DNA from: Flavobacterium sandaracinum | Lineage (GTDB): Bacteria; Bacteroidota; Bacteroidia; Flavobacteriales; Flavobacteriaceae | NCBI RefSeq assembly: GCF_004349135.1 | Contig: NZ_SMFN01000028.1 | Span: forward strand, 1 to 38,114 | Reading direction: 5' to 3' | DNA: 38,114 bases | Shown: piece by piece, positions 7,514-16,522 of the stretch | Numbering within the stretch: position 1 is the first letter of the stretch | Layout: each line of letters opens with the position of its first letter | Position numbers and translations under genes: made by a program | The notes under the pieces: model-generated | Told to the model about the DNA's origin: nothing | What the model saw: the letters and a program-made list of their open reading frames with translations, nothing else | Database searches by the model: none

Positions 7514-8146
7514 TTACCAGTATTTTTGGTTAGAAGTTCCATACAAGTCAAGCACTCGTTTGGCATCGTTTTTCTTTTTCGCTCTCAGGTAGCTTACAGA
7601 TATGTTCTTGTTGGTGTAATAGCGAACAAGACTGTGATAATCCTTTACCTCTTTGTACACACGGTCGATAACATCCATACGCTCTTTGTCATTTAGCGAA
7701 AGGCTGGACGACGTTATAATCTGCTTCAATTCCTTTAGCAGTTCCGTACTTTCATTTAGCAATGAAGAATAACCGTTGCCGATGGCTACCAATTCCTGTG
7801 GCGAAAAATTTGGATCGTTCATCATCTTGCCAAAATTCTGCACATACATTTCCGAAACATCACCTACCAACAAAGCAGTTTGTTGCACTTTACGAGCATC
7901 TTTTACAAGGTTGTTTATAGCCTGTAGTTTGTCGTAATACTCTTTGCCTTGCTTATACACTTTTTCCACTTCCTTAAAATTCTTAACCACATTGCTTACA
8001 GTGGAAGAAGTCTGTATAATTTCGTTCGCACTATTGAGGATGCCTGAAGCCAGATTTGCAGGATCTGTAACCACGAATTGTGCTTTTGCGGACGGTGCTA
8101 CGGCAAGCGTTAATGCCATACACACCATAGAAATGATTTTTTTCAT
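7514..8146 (-). CDS. traI: Conjugal transfer protein TraI (DUF4141)
   Basis: 210 residues with a signal peptide (hydrophobic 4-20, cleavage near SAKAQF). The mature protein is largely helical, with predicted coiled-coil stretches at about 40-80 and 115-150, and matches the DUF4141/TraI family of Bacteroidota ICEs. A periplasmic role similar to VirB5 has been suggested for such proteins; I cannot test that here. It sits between traG and traJ in the operon. Confidence 0.88.
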   Translation of the reverse strand: MKKIISMVCMALTLAVAPSAKAQFVVTDPANLASGILNSANEIIQTSSTVSNVVKNFKEVEKVYKQGKEYYDKLQAINNLVKDARKVQQTALLVGDVSEMYVQNFGKMMNDPNFSPQELVAIGNGYSSLLNESTELLKELKQIITSSSLSLNDKERMDVIDRVYKEVKDYHSLVRYYTNKNISVSYLRAKKKNDAKRVLDLYGTSNQKYW

Positions 8147-8173
8147 TTTCTTAAATTTTAAATTGTTAATGAA

Positions 8174-10678
8174 TTATTGATTTGCACTATCACGCCGTTG
8201 CATAGCGATGTGTTTAATGGCGAGTTCTACATTGCCATCCAGTTCAGATGCGAGTTGCATCACTTCCAGTTTTTCGGTTTCTTCGGTGGTGTATGCGAGA
8301 TATTCCTCCAAACTAACTTCTGTGGCATATACCGCAGAGTGTGTTCCACCCAAGCCAATCCATACTTCCTTGTAAAGTCGTGATGGGTCGTTGTTCATAT
8401 TGATAGAAAGTACTTGCGCTTTTTCCTTATCTGTAAGTCCTAGCATTGCCTGTATATCATCGAACTTGTTCATATACTTTCGCTGGTCGAGCAGGATTTT
8501 ACAATCGCTGTTGTTTATGATACTTTCCTTTACAATGGGCGATTGGATGATATCGTCCACTTCTTGTGTTACCACAATGGCTTCGCCAAAAAACTTCCTT
8601 ACCGTTTTGAATAAATACTTGATGTATTCAGCCATTCCTTCTTTGGCGATGGCTTTCCAGGCTTCTTCAATCAGGATGAGTTTTCGGATACCTTTTAGCC
8701 TTCTCATTTTGTTGATGAAGACTTCCATAATGATGATGGTCACAATTGGAAAGAGGATTTTATGGTCTTTGATGGCATCAATCTCAAACACAATAAAGCG
8801 TTTGGAAAGCAGATCTAATTGTTTATCGGAATTCAACAGATAATCATATTCGCCACCTTTGTAATAAGGTTCCAAAACATTGAGAAAATTGGCAATGTCA
8901 AAGTCTTTTTCCCTTACTTGTTTTTCTTCCAATACCTTACGATAATCGCCTTTCACATATTCATAGAAACCATTGAAGGATGGAAAAATATCATCTTGTT
9001 TAATGCGTTCGATGTAACCGCTTACGGCATTTGATAATGCAACTTCTTCCGAACGGGTCGGCGGTTCATCATCACGTTTCCAAAGGGTAAGTATCAAGGT
9101 TTTGACACTTTCTCTTTTTTCAATGTCAAACACACCATCATCGGTGTAGAAAGGATTAAAGGCAATAGGATTATCTTCGGTATAAGTAAAGTAAACGCCG
9201 TCTTCGCCTTTGGTTTTGCCTTTGATGAGTTCGCATAAACCCTGATAAGAATTGCCAGTATCAACCAACAAAACGTGAGCACCTTGCTCATAATATTGGC
9301 GAACCATATGGTTAGTGAAAAACGATTTTCCACTTCCCGAAGGACCCAGTATAAACTTGTTCCGGTTCGTGATGATACCCCGTTTCATCGGTAAATCCGA
9401 TATATCCAAATGAATAGGCTTTCCGGTCAATCGGTCAGCCATCTTAATGCCAAATGGCGATGGCGAATTGTCGTAATTGGTTTCTTCTGTAAAAAAACAC
9501 AAAGCAGGTTCAATGAACGTGTAAAAACTTTCCTCACTCGGAAAATCGCCTGCATTACCCGGCATTCCTGCCCAATATAGTGTTGCTACATCCGTAGTGT
9601 TGTGGCGTGGTTTGCATTCCATTAATGCCAAAGCGCTACCACTATCATTTTTTATTTGTTTTAGTTCGTTGGCATCATCTGACCAAGCCATAATATTGAA
9701 ATGCGCTCTGATGGATGACAGTCCAAAACTATGTGCCTCATTCAGGTATTTTTCTATCCACTCTTTGTTGATTTGATTTGCCCGACTGTAGCGAGCCAAC
9801 GAGTGCATATTTCTTGCAGACTTTTCAAACTTTTGCAGGTTGGCTTCGCTATTATCCAAAAACAAATACTGGTTGTAAATATGATTACAGCTTAACAGCA
9901 ATCCCACAGGTGCAGCAAACGACAAACGGCAGTCGCTTCGGTCGGTAGATAGTTTTTCAAAACGGGTATCAGCAGATACTGTTCCGGGTAAATCGTCGGT
10001 ATCAGATAAAGTGTGCAGGCACAATCTTTTGTTACCAATACGAATTTCTTCGCCACCCAATGCAATGTCTTGCATCGGTGTTCCAACTTCTCTTGATAAT
10101 GTTAGGTATTGCTCCAATAATCCCTGCTTTCCATCTGTACCTATGATTTCGTCTTCGGTCAACCGTTGCAGTTTGATAAACCCGCTATCGTTTACGATAC
10201 GTTCAAATTGTGCTATGGCTTCCATAAAGCGATGTATCACTTCCTTATCCCTGATTTCCTTCGGTATCAGTGTTCCTCTGCAAAGCGAACTGAAATTACT
10301 CTGCATTCGCATACGCTCTTTGCTCGTTTTAGTTATGAACAGATAACAATAATGGTTCAGAAAAGGACGTTCATTGAAATGGCGTTGGTAGGATTTTGCT
10401 AGAAAACTTTGGTCATCTTTTGCCAGATCTGGCGCATAATTTTCTTTGATGTACCAATCCTGTTTATGGACTATCGTGAAATCTGGCAAGGTTTTGATAG
10501 CCTTATGCCAAGCGGAATGGATAGCTTCATATTCAGCAGAAGCCACGGTAAACAGCTCCGGCAGATGTACTTCAAAGCAGGCAGTAATGTCCGCATCTTT
10601 TGACAGAATACAATTGTTCTCTACCGCCAATAATGGAAACTTGCTTTCCAGTGTTGTTGATTTTGCTGTATTTATCAT
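8174..10678 (-). CDS. traG: TraG, VirB4-type conjugation ATPase
   Basis: 834 residues. The Walker A motif GPSGSGKS is at 445-452, followed by the Walker B-like LILIEEAWKA at about 666-675 and a downstream IVVTQEVDDI segment, the standard VirB4/TraG order. The N-terminal half carries the conserved HYCYLFITKT and FLDNSEANLQKFEKSARNM blocks. This cytoplasmic ATPase powers pilus assembly and substrate transfer. The start codon overlaps the traF stop (ATGA, 4 bp), which shows tight coupling. Length is normal. Confidence 0.95.
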   Translation of the reverse strand: MINTAKSTTLESKFPLLAVENNCILSKDADITACFEVHLPELFTVASAEYEAIHSAWHKAIKTLPDFTIVHKQDWYIKENYAPDLAKDDQSFLAKSYQRHFNERPFLNHYCYLFITKTSKERMRMQSNFSSLCRGTLIPKEIRDKEVIHRFMEAIAQFERIVNDSGFIKLQRLTEDEIIGTDGKQGLLEQYLTLSREVGTPMQDIALGGEEIRIGNKRLCLHTLSDTDDLPGTVSADTRFEKLSTDRSDCRLSFAAPVGLLLSCNHIYNQYLFLDNSEANLQKFEKSARNMHSLARYSRANQINKEWIEKYLNEAHSFGLSSIRAHFNIMAWSDDANELKQIKNDSGSALALMECKPRHNTTDVATLYWAGMPGNAGDFPSEESFYTFIEPALCFFTEETNYDNSPSPFGIKMADRLTGKPIHLDISDLPMKRGIITNRNKFILGPSGSGKSFFTNHMVRQYYEQGAHVLLVDTGNSYQGLCELIKGKTKGEDGVYFTYTEDNPIAFNPFYTDDGVFDIEKRESVKTLILTLWKRDDEPPTRSEEVALSNAVSGYIERIKQDDIFPSFNGFYEYVKGDYRKVLEEKQVREKDFDIANFLNVLEPYYKGGEYDYLLNSDKQLDLLSKRFIVFEIDAIKDHKILFPIVTIIIMEVFINKMRRLKGIRKLILIEEAWKAIAKEGMAEYIKYLFKTVRKFFGEAIVVTQEVDDIIQSPIVKESIINNSDCKILLDQRKYMNKFDDIQAMLGLTDKEKAQVLSINMNNDPSRLYKEVWIGLGGTHSAVYATEVSLEEYLAYTTEETEKLEVMQLASELDGNVELAIKHIAMQRRDSANQ

Positions 10679-11007
10679 CGTACATTAGGTTTAGTGGTAA
10701 ATTTTAAATAACGATGTACAGGCTTGCGACAAATGATGTAGCGAGGATGCCGTTTATTAGCCGCTATTTTCATTAATCCGTATTCGCCATATTTTCTGTT
10801 CAGCGAGAAGGTTTGCCACACAATCAGCGAAGCACCACCTGCTCCAAGAAAAAGACAGATGTAAGAATTAACCCCGATCATATATAGTATCATCACCAGG
10901 ATTAATGTGCCGAGCAATCCACCTGCGAAAATGAACAAGTATTGCGCTTTCAACCCTTTAAATTCCACCGTTCTTCCAATACCCTTATTGATGTTATAAT
11001 TACTCAT
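10675..11007 (-). CDS. traF: TraF, VirB3-like membrane protein (DUF4133)
   Basis: About 110 residues from the ATG at 11007 (MSNYNINKGIGRTVEFKGL), which is the family's conserved N-terminus; an open frame extends upstream to 11082 but only as overlap with traE. Two adjacent membrane segments at about 22-65 (FIFAGGLLGTLILVMILYMI and YICLFLGAGGASLIVW). DUF4133/TraF proteins are viewed as VirB3-like partners of the VirB4 ATPase encoded immediately downstream, here with a 4-bp ATGA overlap. Confidence 0.9.
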   Translation of the reverse strand: MSNYNINKGIGRTVEFKGLKAQYLFIFAGGLLGTLILVMILYMIGVNSYICLFLGAGGASLIVWQTFSLNRKYGEYGLMKIAANKRHPRYIICRKPVHRYLKFTTKPNVR

Positions 11008-11018
11008 AAGGCAGGGGA

Positions 11019-11324
11019 TTAAAGAAAGAATGAACGAAGGACGGTTGCCGCTACGATGAGGAAAATACACGCACCGAACCACGAAGCCGCCGTTTTGCTC
11101 GTATCAGGATCACCCGAACTGAACTTGTTGTACACTTTAACACCTCCGATGAGACCTACTACGGCACCAATGGCGTAGATGAGTTGTGTGGCAGGATCGA
11201 AATAAGACGTTACCATTTGGGTTGCTTCGTTGATACCGGCTGTACCATTTCCTTGTGCGAAGGCACCAATTCCCGACAGCATAGCCACGGCTGCCAGCAA
11301 AGCTTTTTTTCTCTGTTTTTTCAT
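11019..11324 (-). CDS. traE: TraE, VirB2-like pilin (DUF4134)
   Basis: 101 residues: a signal peptide (KALLAAVAMLSGIGAFAQ) and two hydrophobic segments (about 47-65 and 81-98) separated by a short polar loop, the pattern of VirB2-type pilins and the DUF4134/TraE family. It is the first gene of the minus-strand block traE-traQ. Here it lies 205 bp from the divergent XRE regulator, so the operon must start in that interval. In related elements traD usually precedes traE directly. Confidence 0.9.
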   Translation of the reverse strand: MKKQRKKALLAAVAMLSGIGAFAQGNGTAGINEATQMVTSYFDPATQLIYAIGAVVGLIGGVKVYNKFSSGDPDTSKTAASWFGACIFLIVAATVLRSFFL

Positions 11325-11491
11325 AATTGAAACACATTAAATTGTTATTCTTTCCCACACCTTGCGGGCTTTCGTGACAAAGGTGTTTCAGAAATAAAGG
11401 CGTTATAACAAAGTGACAGTCAAAGGAATTGTTTGGCTGTGGGTGGCATAATTGGGAAACTTAAATCCTTATTTTTTTAAAGTTTTTTTGT

Positions 11492-11517
11492 TATATTTGA
11501 CTTATTTAGACAAGTCT
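11492..11517 (+). promoter_or_regulatory. Candidate promoter and operator of the XRE-OLD-UvrD operon
   Basis: TATATTTG at 11492-11499 fits the Bacteroidota -7 box TAnnTTTG. Just downstream, AGACAAGTCT (11508-11517) is a dyad (AGAC-AA-GTCT) that would overlap the transcription start, a fitting site for self-repression by the XRE protein encoded 13 bp further on. No good -33 TTTG box is seen at the usual 19-21 bp distance, so this is tentative. Confidence 0.45.
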
Positions 11518-11529
11518 TATAAATTCAAA

Positions 11530-11826
11530 ATGACATTTGGAAAACGCATAAAAGAATTGAGAGAAAGTAAAGGTTTATTCCTTAGAGAAGTTGGCGCAGC
11601 TTTGGAGTTAGATAATGCTTTTATCAGTAAGGTAGAAAACGGGGAAAGGTTGTTGCCAAGAAAACATATTGAAAAACTTGCAAAATTTTTCAATACCGAT
11701 ATTAATGAACTATTGGTTTTATGGCTGTCAGATAAAATAATTGAATTGCTACTAAATGAACCTGTAGCAGAACAAGTTTTAAAAATATCGCAAAAAAGAT
11801 TAAGAAAAGATGAGAATAAAAACTAA
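11530..11826 (+). CDS. XRE-family HTH regulator of the Gabija-like module
   Basis: 98 residues from the ATG at 11530 (MTFGKRIKELRESKG); upstream in-frame codons lie inside the promoter region. The N-terminal 65 residues are a Cro/C1-type helix-turn-helix: LREVGAALELDNAFISKVENGERLLPRKHIEKLAKFF pattern with the SxxExG signature. The C-terminal tail (LSDKIIELLLNEPVAEQVLK) may dimerise. It lies 22 bp upstream of the OLD-nuclease gene on the same strand. Small XRE proteins of this type often control restriction-modification or other defence genes, preventing harmful expression; here that is an inference from position. Confidence 0.85.
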   Translation: MTFGKRIKELRESKGLFLREVGAALELDNAFISKVENGERLLPRKHIEKLAKFFNTDINELLVLWLSDKIIELLLNEPVAEQVLKISQKRLRKDENKN

Positions 11827-11848
11827 TCAAATACTATAACCAACTATT

Positions 11849-13930
11849 ATGAAGATAAAAAAAATAGAAGTTGAAAATTTTCGATTACTGAAGACTTTTT
11901 CAATGGACCTTGAAAATGAACTTTCTCTTGTTATCGGAAAAAACAATACAGGAAAGACTTCTATTCTGTCAGTTCTGGATAAATTTATAAATGAAAAAAG
12001 TAAATTTTCTTATGATGATTTGAATATTGATTTTAAAAACGAATTAGAAAGTTTAATCAAATCGGCTGATGTTCCCGATGAATTCTCTCCTAAAGGTATT
12101 AAACTGAAAATCTATATTGAATATAACGATACTGATGATTTATCTAATGTTAGCAGAGTATTGATGGATTTAGATCCTGACAATAACAATATTGTTTTAG
12201 GTTTTGAATACACTGTAAGTTATGATGCTTTTTTAAAAATAAAAGCTGACTATGCAATCTTCGCAGCCAGTGAAAATGCGAAAAATGCTAAGAAGAAAGA
12301 ATATAAGCCACGGGAACTAAAAGATTTTTTAAAGCAAAACATAGAAGCTTATTATAAAATTCATAAATTTTCTTTTGAATACGATACGACTGCAAATAAG
12401 ATTACCGAAACTAAGCCAATCGACCTTGTTAGTGAAAACATTAATTTAAAGGATATTATCAACTTTAAGTACATAAGTGCAAGAAGAGATGTAACAAATA
12501 AAGAAAAAGAAAACACACTCTCAAAACAAACGTCAAGTCTCTATAAAAAACAAGAAGACAGTAGTGATAAGGATCAAGCTACTGAAGATTTTAAAGACCA
12601 GCTTTCAGAAACAGATAGTACGTTAAGCGACATCTACAAAGATTTATTTAAAGACGTAATAAAAAAAGTACAAGATTTTGGTGGCGTTAAGTTGAATGAT
12701 ACTGATATAGCAATTATTTCAACATTACAACATCGAGAATTACTTGAAGGAAATACTACAGTAGTATACACTCACGATGACCATAAGTTACCAGAGCATT
12801 ACAACGGTTTAGGTTATATGAACCTAATAAGTATGATTTTTGAAATTGAAATTTTGGTACAAGATTTCAAAAAAGATAAGGACAAGAAGCCTGCCGATAT
12901 TAATTTACTTATTATAGAAGAACCGGAAGCTCATACCCATCCCCAAATGCAGTATGTCTTTATAAAAAATATAAAAAAACTACTTGGAGAAGGTATCAAA
13001 AGAAATGATGGTATAGATAGAACATTACAGTACTTAATTACAACGCATTCATCACATATTGTTGCAGATAGTGATTTCGATGATATAAAATATTTGAAAA
13101 CAATAGCAACGAATAATGTAACTGCGAAAAATCTTAAAGATTTAAGAACTCAATATGATGCCGACCCAAAACAATATCAATTCTTAAAACAGTACCTAAC
13201 AATTAGCAGAGCTGAAATCTTTTTTGCTGATAAGGCTGTTCTTATTGAAGGAGATACAGAAAGGATTTTAATACCAACTTTTATGCGAAAAGTTGACTTA
13301 GAAGAAGCTGCACGTTTAGAAGTGGAAGGAAACGAGGATACATTCTTACCGCTTCTATCTCAAAATATATCAACTATCGAAGTCGGTGCATATTCACAAA
13401 TCTTTGAGAAGTTTATTGACTTCTTGGGTATTAAATCATTGATATTAACAGACATTGATGCAATGAAGGTCGTAGGGAAAAATGACAAAGAACAAGATGT
13501 TTGGGGAGCGTGTCCTGTTAATGAAGGTACCAAAACAAGCAATTCTGCAATAAATCATTTCCTAAAAGCTGTAACGTGGGACGATTTAAAAGCCTTGGCA
13601 GTTGGCGATAGAACAATTACTGTTGGGAGTTCTACAATTTGTATATGTTACCAACAGGAAGAAAATACTTATCACGCAAGAAGTTTTGAAGATGCTTTTA
13701 TACATCTTAATAGAGAATTTGTAAAAGGAAATAAAGCTACTTTTCAGGGAATAAAAAATGCTTCTTATTTTGATGATGACACGAAAAGCCCCTATGTCTT
13801 AGCAGATAATTGTATTAAAAAGAAAACCCATTTCGCTTTAGATATTTTATATCACAGTGATGAAAAATTTAATAATTGGAATATTCCGGCTTACATTAAA
13901 AATGGCTTGTTATGGTTGAAGAAAGATTAA
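11849..13930 (+). CDS. GajA-like OLD-family ATPase/TOPRIM nuclease
   Basis: 693 residues. N-terminal ABC-type ATPase: Walker A GKNNTGKTS at 30-38, signature region following the long central insertion, Walker B LLIIEEPEAHTHPQ at about 353-366, and the H-loop region LITTHSSHIV. C-terminal TOPRIM: EGDTE at 467-471 and TDID with D535/D537, the metal-binding residues of class 2 OLD nucleases. GajA of the Gabija system has this layout and is paired with a UvrD-like helicase, as here. The protein is longer than the Bacillus cereus GajA (about 580 residues), chiefly through a charged central part at 225-265. The 3' end overlaps the next gene by 19 bp. Codon use looks more A/T-rich than the flanking tra genes, a sign of transfer. 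Confidence 0.85.
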   Translation: MKIKKIEVENFRLLKTFSMDLENELSLVIGKNNTGKTSILSVLDKFINEKSKFSYDDLNIDFKNELESLIKSADVPDEFSPKGIKLKIYIEYNDTDDLSNVSRVLMDLDPDNNNIVLGFEYTVSYDAFLKIKADYAIFAASENAKNAKKKEYKPRELKDFLKQNIEAYYKIHKFSFEYDTTANKITETKPIDLVSENINLKDIINFKYISARRDVTNKEKENTLSKQTSSLYKKQEDSSDKDQATEDFKDQLSETDSTLSDIYKDLFKDVIKKVQDFGGVKLNDTDIAIISTLQHRELLEGNTTVVYTHDDHKLPEHYNGLGYMNLISMIFEIEILVQDFKKDKDKKPADINLLIIEEPEAHTHPQMQYVFIKNIKKLLGEGIKRNDGIDRTLQYLITTHSSHIVADSDFDDIKYLKTIATNNVTAKNLKDLRTQYDADPKQYQFLKQYLTISRAEIFFADKAVLIEGDTERILIPTFMRKVDLEEAARLEVEGNEDTFLPLLSQNISTIEVGAYSQIFEKFIDFLGIKSLILTDIDAMKVVGKNDKEQDVWGACPVNEGTKTSNSAINHFLKAVTWDDLKALAVGDRTITVGSSTICICYQQEENTYHARSFEDAFIHLNREFVKGNKATFQGIKNASYFDDDTKSPYVLADNCIKKKTHFALDILYHSDEKFNNWNIPAYIKNGLLWLKKD

Positions 13931-15843
13931 ATTTAGAACTCGAAGTACAAGAAATATTTCAATCAATTGATGCAGGTAGAAATTTCCTTCTTAGTGGTGG
14001 AGCTGGTAGTGGCAAAACCTATTCTTTAGTAAGTGTAATTCGTCAGGCAATTTTAGAAAATCCAACTGCTAAAGTTGCTTGTATGACTTATACGAATGCG
14101 GCTGTTAAAGAAATTGAAGAAAGGGTTAATCATAAAAACCTAAACGTATCTACAATCCACGATTTTCTTTGGGATAATATAAAACACTTTCAAAAAGAGC
14201 TTAAAGTAGCTATTATCGCATTGGCTAATGATGAAGAGGTTAGTAGAATTTCCATTGATGATGCAAACCCTATTCCTAATACTTACTATGAGGGTCTAGA
14301 AGATGGAATACAATACAAGGAATATGTCAGGTTAAGAGATGGTATTATATCCCACGATGAATTGCTTTTGGTTGCAAACTATCTTTTTGACAAATACCCA
14401 AAGCTTAGCAGTATTGTAAAGGATAAATTCCAATTCATCTTTATTGATGAATACCAAGATACAAGCAAAGCTGTTGTAGATACCTTTCTTACTCATTTCA
14501 AGAAAAGCGAAAGGAAGAATATTATTGGTTTCTTTGGCGATGCAATGCAATCAATTTATGAAGATGGTATTGGTAATTTAGATGAATACAAAGGTCAAGA
14601 TGCAGATAAAGTAAAAGAAATTCTAAAGAAACAGAATAGAAGAAATCCTCAGCTTGTTATCAACCTTGCTAACAAACTTCGGACAGATGGTATTATACAA
14701 GAACCCTCAATCGATATTAATGCACCCAATATGGTTGAAGGTTTAGTAAAACAGGGGACAGTTTTGTTTTTATATTCAACTGATGGCAATATTGAAAAAG
14801 TAGAGAAATCCTTAAGGGAAAATTATGGTTGGGATTTCAATAATACGAAGCAAACAAAAGAACTCAATCTTACACACAATTTGATAGCTAGTAAGGCAGG
14901 GTTTAGAGAATTAATGGATATTTACGATAGTGACCCTATCATTGGATTAAAGACGGATATCCTTAATAAAATAAAGGATAACAAGAAAAATAATAGACCG
15001 GAAATTGCAATAGATGATAATGACACTTTTGATGTTGTAGTCGATAAATTTCAGTTGAAAAACATACAAAGAAATTTAAAGAAAGATATTTTATTAGCAG
15101 ACCCAATAAAGGCAGAATTATACAATCAATTAAAGGACAAGCTATTTTCTGAGGTAAGGAAAATTTATATGAATAAAGACGCTCTGACTGACGATAAAAA
15201 ACAAGATAAAGATGATGAAAACAAGAAAGGGTCAAAAAGAGATAATTTGATTAAACATTTGTTCAAAATCCAGAATAGTATATCTCTTTATAAAAACAAG
15301 CAGTATAATGAATTTTTGAGAGTAACGGATTACAGAATACACATAAGAAGTATTGCCAACAAAAGATTGTTGAAAGAGAATATCGATAATCTTATAAATG
15401 TTGGAGAAAAAACAATTGAGGAAGTTATTACTGATGCTCACGAAAAAGGTATTTCCTTGATAGATGACAGATTACTTGTATTTAAGGAGAAGAACCAATA
15501 TTTATATAACCGTGTAAAAGATGTCAAATTTAATGAGTTTCAAAAGTTGTATGAATATTTAGAAGGTCAAACTCCATTTTCTACGCAACATAAAACTAAA
15601 GGTGCTGAATTTGACAATGTCTTAGTTATTCTCGATAATGGAGGATGGAATAATTACAATTTTGAAAAAATGTTCTTGGGCACAGCTACCCCAAGTGTCT
15701 TAGAAAGAACTCAAAAATTATTTTACGTTTGTTGTACACGAGCTAAAGAAAATTTAGCCGTATTCTTTCATAATCCAGATGCACAAGTAATTGCAAAAGC
15801 AAATGGATGGTTCGGGAACGATAACGTAATTAATATTGATTAA
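13912..15843 (+). CDS. GajB-like UvrD/Rep-family helicase
   Basis: 643 residues with all main superfamily 1A motifs: Walker A GGAGSGKT (29-36), Walker B FIDEYQDTS (D179, E180), motif III GFFGDAMQSIYE, motif IV-like QNRRNPQLVINLANKL, motif V QHKTKGAEFDNVLVI, and motif VI FYVCCTRAKENL with Arg610. A long charged, Lys/Asp-rich stretch lies at about 415-450. In Gabija, GajB senses DNA ends or single strands and hydrolyses nucleotides while GajA cuts. This protein is larger than B. cereus GajB (about 490 residues). The start overlaps the nuclease gene by 19 bp, which implies coupled translation. The pairing is clear; membership in Gabija proper rather than a neighbouring OLD-UvrD type is not. Confidence 0.85.
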   Translation: MVEERLNLELEVQEIFQSIDAGRNFLLSGGAGSGKTYSLVSVIRQAILENPTAKVACMTYTNAAVKEIEERVNHKNLNVSTIHDFLWDNIKHFQKELKVAIIALANDEEVSRISIDDANPIPNTYYEGLEDGIQYKEYVRLRDGIISHDELLLVANYLFDKYPKLSSIVKDKFQFIFIDEYQDTSKAVVDTFLTHFKKSERKNIIGFFGDAMQSIYEDGIGNLDEYKGQDADKVKEILKKQNRRNPQLVINLANKLRTDGIIQEPSIDINAPNMVEGLVKQGTVLFLYSTDGNIEKVEKSLRENYGWDFNNTKQTKELNLTHNLIASKAGFRELMDIYDSDPIIGLKTDILNKIKDNKKNNRPEIAIDDNDTFDVVVDKFQLKNIQRNLKKDILLADPIKAELYNQLKDKLFSEVRKIYMNKDALTDDKKQDKDDENKKGSKRDNLIKHLFKIQNSISLYKNKQYNEFLRVTDYRIHIRSIANKRLLKENIDNLINVGEKTIEEVITDAHEKGISLIDDRLLVFKEKNQYLYNRVKDVKFNEFQKLYEYLEGQTPFSTQHKTKGAEFDNVLVILDNGGWNNYNFEKMFLGTATPSVLERTQKLFYVCCTRAKENLAVFFHNPDAQVIAKANGWFGNDNVINID

Positions 15844-15865
15844 GCGGCTATTGTTAATTAAAAAA

Positions 15866-15905
15866 TGATATCGGGGAGTTTGCTCACACAAACTCCCCGA
15901 TATCA
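15866..15905 (-). terminator. Strong intrinsic terminator overlapping the traD stop
   Basis: Perfect 17-bp stem: 15866-15882 pairs with 15889-15905, with a 6-base loop CTCACA. For minus-strand transcripts the stem is followed by a U run (plus-strand A's at 15860-15865), so it ends the traA-DUF3408-traD transcript. The last six codons of traD lie in the stem and the stop codon sits at the loop. No T run follows on the plus strand, so it is not an obvious terminator for the helicase gene. Confidence 0.88.
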
Positions 15906-16519
15906 AAATCTCTCAAATCATTTTTCCGCAAAGTGGAAGAACTGGCTTCCGTTTCAGAAGAAAGGCTACTGTCCAATAGCTCTGCTATTTTACGAGAAGC
16001 GCCTTCCATAGAATTTTCCAAAAGGCTGAATAATTCGGTTCCCTGTATTTTCTGAACTATAGTTATCGCTGTTTCCTTTTGAGACGGCTCCAATTTTTCT
16101 TTTTGTAGCAACATCCCCACGGAGCTTAGTTCTTCAAAGGTAACCCCTTGGGCAAAACCGTTATCGTCACTGGATATTCCGTACCTGTTCCATTCTTCTT
16201 CCTCATCTTCAAAATCAGGCATATTTCTGAAAACTTCATCCAGTTCTTCCTGCGGAATTTGAATACCTACGTTTTCATTTTCGTCGTATTCTATGTCAAA
16301 ATTATCTGGATTTATTTCCAGTTCTTCAACTTGGCTTTCGGTGGCATTGTTTGGCACCGAAAGGCTTCTCTTAGGTCTAGGTTGCCCCATAATATCGGGC
16401 AGTTTAGGGTTGCTTTTTTCCTGTATCGGTTTTCTTTCTGAATTTTTTTTGATTACAATCTTGTCATGCACAAGCAGGGCAATCACAATCAGCAGGCATA
16501 TCACAATTACTATTTCCAT
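15884..16519 (-). CDS. traD: Conjugal transfer protein TraD
   Basis: 211 residues: one N-terminal membrane segment (residues 2-19, EIVIVICLLIVIALLVHDK), then a long acidic, probably disordered region (about 70-120, with EEEEE) and a helical C-terminal domain. Proteins of this form encoded after the DUF3408 gene are named TraD in Bacteroidota ICEs; they are not homologues of the F-plasmid TraD coupling protein. It is 3 bp after the DUF3408 gene. Its 3' end forms part of a terminator hairpin, which cuts it off from traE. Confidence 0.7.
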   Translation of the reverse strand: MEIVIVICLLIVIALLVHDKIVIKKNSERKPIQEKSNPKLPDIMGQPRPKRSLSVPNNATESQVEELEINPDNFDIEYDENENVGIQIPQEELDEVFRNMPDFEDEEEEWNRYGISSDDNGFAQGVTFEELSSVGMLLQKEKLEPSQKETAITIVQKIQGTELFSLLENSMEGASRKIAELLDSSLSSETEASSSTLRKNDLRDFDIGEFV

Positions 16520-16522
16520 AAC

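Noticed and set aside
11452..11529. N-terminal extension of the XRE regulator
   Set aside because: The extra 26 residues overlap the promoter box and dyad and do not resemble the family start; ATG 11530 gives the normal HTH N-terminus.
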